Assembly: GCA_030746935.1 (NCBI GenBank)
Contig: JASLLV010000006.1
Location: 1-36,043, forward strand
Direction of reading: 5' to 3'
Length of the DNA: 36,043 nucleotides
Source: Rhodospirillales bacterium
GTDB taxonomy: Bacteria > Pseudomonadota > Alphaproteobacteria > Rhodospirillales > JASLLV01
Of this stretch, positions 32,789 to 36,043 are shown piece by piece. The position numbers and the translations under genes are program-made. The first letter of the stretch is position 1, and the number at the start of each line of letters is the position of its first letter. The notes below the pieces were generated by a model. It saw only the letters and a list, made by a program, of their open reading frames with translations, ran no database searches and was not told the origin of the DNA.

Positions 32789-33508
32789 ATGATGGTTGAA
32801 CGCGAGACGGCGCTGATCGTCGGGGTCGGCCCGGGATTGGGTGCGGCGCTTGCGCGACGGTTCGCGGGCGCCGGCATGAACGTCGGCTTGGCGGCGCGCA
32901 ACACCGCCCACCTTGCGTCGCTGGTGGACAGTCTGGCGGCGTCCGGGTGCGCGTCTCGCGCTTACGACTGCGACGCCACCAACGAGGCGGCGGTCGAGGC
33001 TTTGTTCGCCGGCCTCGCTTCGGACCTCGGCGAACCGGCCCTCGTCGTCTACAACGCCGGCACCTTCGTTCCGCGGGCGATCCTCGATACCGGGACGGAT
33101 GAGTTCGAGGCCTGTTGGCGGGTCGGCTGCCTCGGCGGCTTTCTCGTCGGGCGCTCAGCGGCGCGGACCATGGCTGCGGCCGGTCGCGGAACGATCGTGT
33201 TCACGGGCGCGACCGCGTCTTTGCGCGGTGGCGCGAACTTCGCCAACCTGGCGGTGGGCAAATTCGGCCTTCGGGCGCTGGCCCAAAGCATGGCCCGTGA
33301 GCTGGGACCGCGGGGCGTGCACGTCGGCCACGTGATCATCGACGGTGTGATCATGTCCGAACGCGACGCTGCGTTCGCGGCTGGACGCGGACCCGACGGC
33401 GTTTTGGATGCCGACGCGATCGCCGAGAATTACCTGATGCTGCATCGCCAGCACCGCAGCGCCTGGACGCTCGAGATGGATCTCAGGCCCTGGGTCGAGA
33501 CGTTCTAG
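32789..33508 (+). CDS. Atypical short-chain dehydrogenase/reductase (SDR), catalytic Tyr missing
   Basis: A 239-residue Rossmann-fold protein with the NAD(P) motif VGVGPGLGAALARRFAGAG (instead of TGxxxGIG), the VYNAG strand motif, and the active-site segment FTGATASLRGGANFANLAVGKFG. The usual Y-x3-K is replaced by L-x3-K, so the catalytic Tyr is absent while the Ser and Lys remain. The late part RGVHVGHVIIDGVI is typical of this subgroup of alphaproteobacterial SDRs. It may be an altered-function oxidoreductase. GGAGAG directly before ATG 32789 suggests the second ATG (32792) may be used. It lies 24 bases before the aminotransferase gene. Confidence 0.9.
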   Translation: MMVERETALIVGVGPGLGAALARRFAGAGMNVGLAARNTAHLASLVDSLAASGCASRAYDCDATNEAAVEALFAGLASDLGEPALVVYNAGTFVPRAILDTGTDEFEACWRVGCLGGFLVGRSAARTMAAAGRGTIVFTGATASLRGGANFANLAVGKFGLRALAQSMARELGPRGVHVGHVIIDGVIMSERDAAFAAGRGPDGVLDADAIAENYLMLHRQHRSAWTLEMDLRPWVETF

Positions 33509-33532
33509 CAAGAACCGAAAGGCGAGGACCCC

Positions 33533-34465
33533 ATGGCGAGAGGAACGCACGAGACCATTGCGGACGCACGTAACGCCGACGTTCTGATCTACGTCAACGG
33601 CGCACTCGTGCCGCGCGACGAGGCCAAGGTCTCGGTCTTCGATTCCGGATTCGTGCTAGGCGACGGCGTCTGGGAGGGCGTGCGCCTGCACAACCGAAAG
33701 ATCGCCTTTCTCGATCAACACCTCGGCCGACTCTTCGAAGGCGCCCGAGCCATCGCCATGGACATTGGAATGACGCCGGACGAGCTGACCGAGGCGCTTT
33801 ACCGAACCGTCGAAGCCAACGCGATGGAATCGAACGTCCACATCCGGCTCATGGTGACCCGCGGCGTCAAGAGCACGCCGCATCAGGACCCGCGACTGAC
33901 CATCGGCACCGCCACAGTGGTGATCATCGCCGAGCACAAGCTGAAGGCACCCGAGACCGACACCGTGGGCGTTCGCTTGTTCACCTCCAGCGTGCGCCGC
34001 GCCCACCCGGACACCCAAGACCCGAAACTGAATTCGCACAGCAAGCTCAACTGCATCACCGCCCTGGTGCAGGCGTTGAATGCCGGCGCCGACGAGGCGC
34101 TGATGCTCGATCCCGAGGGCTTCGTCAGCACCTGCAACTCGACCAACTTCTTCATCGTCCGCAAGGGCGAGGTTTGGACGTCGACGGGCAAGTACTGCAT
34201 GAACGGGATCACCCGCGGCCACGTCATCGAGGTTGCCCGTGGCGACGGAAGTCCGGTTTTCGAGAAGGACTTCTCGCTCACCCAAGTGTACGGCGCCGAC
34301 GAAGCCTTCGTGACCGGCACTATCGGCGGCCTCACACCGGTGGCTGAGGTCGACGGCCGAGCCATCACGGGAAAGCTGCCGGGGCCCGTGACGGCGCGAC
34401 TCAAGGCCCTCCTTGGGGAACTCATGGACAAGGAGTGTCCGGCGCCGAGCCCAGCCCGGCGATGA
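33533..34465 (+). CDS. Class IV PLP aminotransferase (branched-chain/D-amino acid type)
   Basis: A 310-residue fold-type IV enzyme. The N-terminal YVNGALVPRDEAKVSVFDSG begins the IlvE/D-alanine transaminase domain; the Schiff-base lysine is in LNSHSKLNCI. The class IV signature DEALMLDPEGFVSTCNSTNFF and the phosphate-binding MNGITRGHVIE follow. The motif set fits both branched-chain L-amino acid and D-amino acid transaminases; the substrate is not decided here. AAAGGCGAGGACCCC precedes ATG 33533. With the SDR (24 bases upstream) and the D-lactate-dehydrogenase-like gene downstream it may form a small operon that turns an amino acid into a 2-oxoacid and 2-hydroxyacid (inference). Confidence 0.93.
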   Translation: MARGTHETIADARNADVLIYVNGALVPRDEAKVSVFDSGFVLGDGVWEGVRLHNRKIAFLDQHLGRLFEGARAIAMDIGMTPDELTEALYRTVEANAMESNVHIRLMVTRGVKSTPHQDPRLTIGTATVVIIAEHKLKAPETDTVGVRLFTSSVRRAHPDTQDPKLNSHSKLNCITALVQALNAGADEALMLDPEGFVSTCNSTNFFIVRKGEVWTSTGKYCMNGITRGHVIEVARGDGSPVFEKDFSLTQVYGADEAFVTGTIGGLTPVAEVDGRAITGKLPGPVTARLKALLGELMDKECPAPSPARR

Positions 34466-34534
34466 GGTATCCAGCGGCTCTTGATGGCGCACCGGTCGAG
34501 CGGTAGCCTCGCCGGAACGGAGTAGAGGAGAGAC

Positions 34535-35929
34535 ATGGCAGTGAGCGGCCAAGCCGCGGTGCTGGAGGACGGCCTGCTCGACGAGCTGCGCGCCATCTTC
34601 GGCGATCGGTTGTCGCTGGCCGATGCGGTTCGCGAACAGCACGGCCGCGACGAATCCTATCACGCCGCCCATGCGCCCGACGCAGTGGTTTTCCCCGCCG
34701 ACAACGAAGAAGTGCAGGCGGTGGCCCGCGCCTGCGCGCGTCATCACGTTCCCGTCATCCCGTTCGGAATCGGCACTTCGCTCGAGGGGCAGGTGGCGGC
34801 AATCTGCGGCGGGGTGTGTGTCGATTTATCACGCATGGATGCGGTCCTCGAGGTTCACGCGCAAGACATGGACGCCACGGTCCAGGCCGGCGCCACGGGC
34901 TCGAAGTTGAACAGTTATCTGCGCGATACCGGGCTTTTCTTCGCCGTCGATCCCGGCGCCGACGCCACCCTCGGGGGGATGGCGGCGACCCGGGCTTCGG
35001 GCACAAATGCGGTCCGCTATGGGACCATGCGCGAGACCGTGCTGGGACTCGGCGTCGTACTCGCCGACGGGCGCTTTATCCGAACCAGCCGGCGGGCGCG
35101 CAAGTCTGCCGCCGGATACGATCTGACGCGCCTATTCGTAGGTTCCGAGGGGACGCTCGGCGTGATCACCGAGGTGACGGTTCGCCTGCACGGCATACCC
35201 GAGGCAACCTCGGCCGCCGTCGCCGCATTCGCGGACTTGGATTCGGCAGTAAGCACGGTGATCGAAACGATCCAAAGCGGCGTCCCGGTGGCCAGGATCG
35301 AGCTTCTCGACGACGTCAGCATGGACGCCATCAACCGGTTCTCGGGTTTGAGTTACGAATTGACGCCGACACTCTTTTTCGAGTTCCACGGGTCGACGCG
35401 AGGGGTCGTCGAGCAAGCCCAGACGGTTGAAGCGATCGCCGGCGAACACGCATGCAAAGGCTTCCATTGGGCGACCGACGCGGATGAGCGCGCGCACCTG
35501 TGGCAAGCGCGCCACGACGCCTATTACGCGTGTCTCGCCCTGCGCCCGGGATCCAAGGGCCTTGCGACCGACGTCTGCGTGCCGGTCTCGCGGCTCGCCG
35601 AGTGCATCGTCGAGACTCGCCGCGACATCGATGAATCGTTCCTGATCGCGCCGATTGTCGGACACGTCGGCGACGGCAACTTCCACGTGGTCATGCTGCT
35701 CGATCCCGAGAACGCCGACGAGGTGGCCGAGGCCAAGCGCCTCAATGAACGGATGGTGATGCGGGCGCTCGCCATGGACGGGACCTGCACCGGCGAACAC
35801 GGCGTCGGCACCGGAAAGATGGAGTTTCTGATGGCCGAGCACGGCGAGGCGGTGAGCGTCATGCGGGCGCTCAAGCGGGCATTGGACCCCGACAACATCA
35901 TGAACCCCGGGAAGATCCTGATCGTCTAG
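34535..35929 (+). CDS. FAD-binding 2-hydroxyacid dehydrogenase (D-lactate dehydrogenase, cytochrome type)
   Basis: A 464-residue single-subunit flavoprotein of the same fold as GlcD. The PCMH FAD site reads VIPFGIGTSLEGQ, DPGADATLGGMAATRASGTNAVRYG and GSEGTLGVITEVTVRL. The C-terminal half has GHVGDGNFHVVMLL and CTGEHGVGTGKMEFL. No GlcE/GlcF partners follow it, so it resembles cytochrome-linked D-lactate dehydrogenase (Dld type) rather than glycolate oxidase. AGGAGAG lies six bases before ATG 34535. It follows the class IV aminotransferase by 69 bases. Confidence 0.93.
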   Translation: MAVSGQAAVLEDGLLDELRAIFGDRLSLADAVREQHGRDESYHAAHAPDAVVFPADNEEVQAVARACARHHVPVIPFGIGTSLEGQVAAICGGVCVDLSRMDAVLEVHAQDMDATVQAGATGSKLNSYLRDTGLFFAVDPGADATLGGMAATRASGTNAVRYGTMRETVLGLGVVLADGRFIRTSRRARKSAAGYDLTRLFVGSEGTLGVITEVTVRLHGIPEATSAAVAAFADLDSAVSTVIETIQSGVPVARIELLDDVSMDAINRFSGLSYELTPTLFFEFHGSTRGVVEQAQTVEAIAGEHACKGFHWATDADERAHLWQARHDAYYACLALRPGSKGLATDVCVPVSRLAECIVETRRDIDESFLIAPIVGHVGDGNFHVVMLLDPENADEVAEAKRLNERMVMRALAMDGTCTGEHGVGTGKMEFLMAEHGEAVSVMRALKRALDPDNIMNPGKILIV

Positions 35930-35934
35930 ATCGT

Positions 35935-35950
35935 TTCCACTCACGTGGAA
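35935..35950 (+). terminator. Hairpin after the D-lactate-dehydrogenase-like gene
   Basis: TTCCAC-tcac-GTGGAA, a perfect 6-bp stem with a 4-base loop, five bases after the stop codon. It could serve as a terminator, though no T-run follows. Similar GATTCCAC...GTGGAATC elements recur in many alphaproteobacteria (recall, not searched). Bases 35951-36043 show no gene. Confidence 0.45.
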
Positions 35951-36043
35951 TCGCACCGGCCCACACCCCCGCCCGGCCGCCCACGGAATGGTACCCTTGG
36001 GGCAGTCGGGCAGGGGTGCGGGCTGGAGCCGAATGTACGGATA

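Noticed and set aside
1-36043. CRISPR arrays, transposons, prophage, rRNA or tRNA genes
   Set aside because: I found no regularly spaced repeats, transposase or integrase motifs, terminal inverted repeats, or tRNA-like cloverleaf sequences; a tRNA search program would be needed to exclude tRNAs firmly.

Overview
The window is a dense, high-GC bacterial segment that looks like chromosome of a heterotrophic alphaproteobacterium. Grounds for this are strong G/C codon bias, a long-form ribosomal protein L36 (rpmJ) of alphaproteobacterial type, a split glcD-glcE-glcF glycolate oxidase, and a large load of amino-acid, amide and hydroxyacid catabolism genes. The order is not certain; a Rhodospirillales-like or metagenome-assembled genome would fit. 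I see no rRNA, tRNA, transposase, integrase, phage gene or CRISPR array. No gap between genes exceeds about 205 bases.

Layout. (1) 159-8233: a class III aminotransferase (+) converges on a four-gene minus-strand operon, read as DapA-like aldolase/lyase, LysA-like PLP decarboxylase, VOC protein, FAD amine/amino-acid oxidase. Diverging from it are a DMT permease and a dipeptide-epimerase-type enolase-superfamily enzyme. (2) 8280-15042 (-): N-formylglutamate amidohydrolase, quinone oxidoreductase, hydantoinase/5-oxoprolinase A and B, and a haloalkane dehalogenase reading frame interrupted by one in-frame TGA. An amidase diverges from it. (3) 16629-18325 (-): a four-EF-hand secreted protein, a sigma factor and a membrane-anchored probable anti-sigma factor in one tight operon. 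(4) 18492-21572: a PuuE-like deacetylase with a perfect inverted repeat upstream, a glutathione transferase, and two unrecognised exported proteins. (5) 21683-25753 (+): a second DapA-like enzyme, a second class III aminotransferase, two RidA proteins flanking a ChaC-like gamma-glutamylcyclotransferase. (6) 25878-27974: rpmJ, then a tandem pair of secreted proteins of unknown family, the second broken by a one-base frameshift. (7) 28063-35929 (+): glcDEF, a TPR protein, an atypical SDR, a class IV aminotransferase and a D-lactate-dehydrogenase-type flavoprotein.

Taken together most genes serve uptake and breakdown of amino acids, cyclic or acylated amides (hydantoins, 5-oxoproline, N-formylglutamate) and 2-hydroxyacids, with RidA proteins to clear reactive enamines. 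The least explained parts are the EF-hand/sigma/anti-sigma operon, the tandem secreted family with its near-invariant Cys block, and the DapA/LysA/VOC/FAD-oxidase operon. Two genes are each broken by one base (8850-8852 and near 27231), which may be real decay or sequence error.
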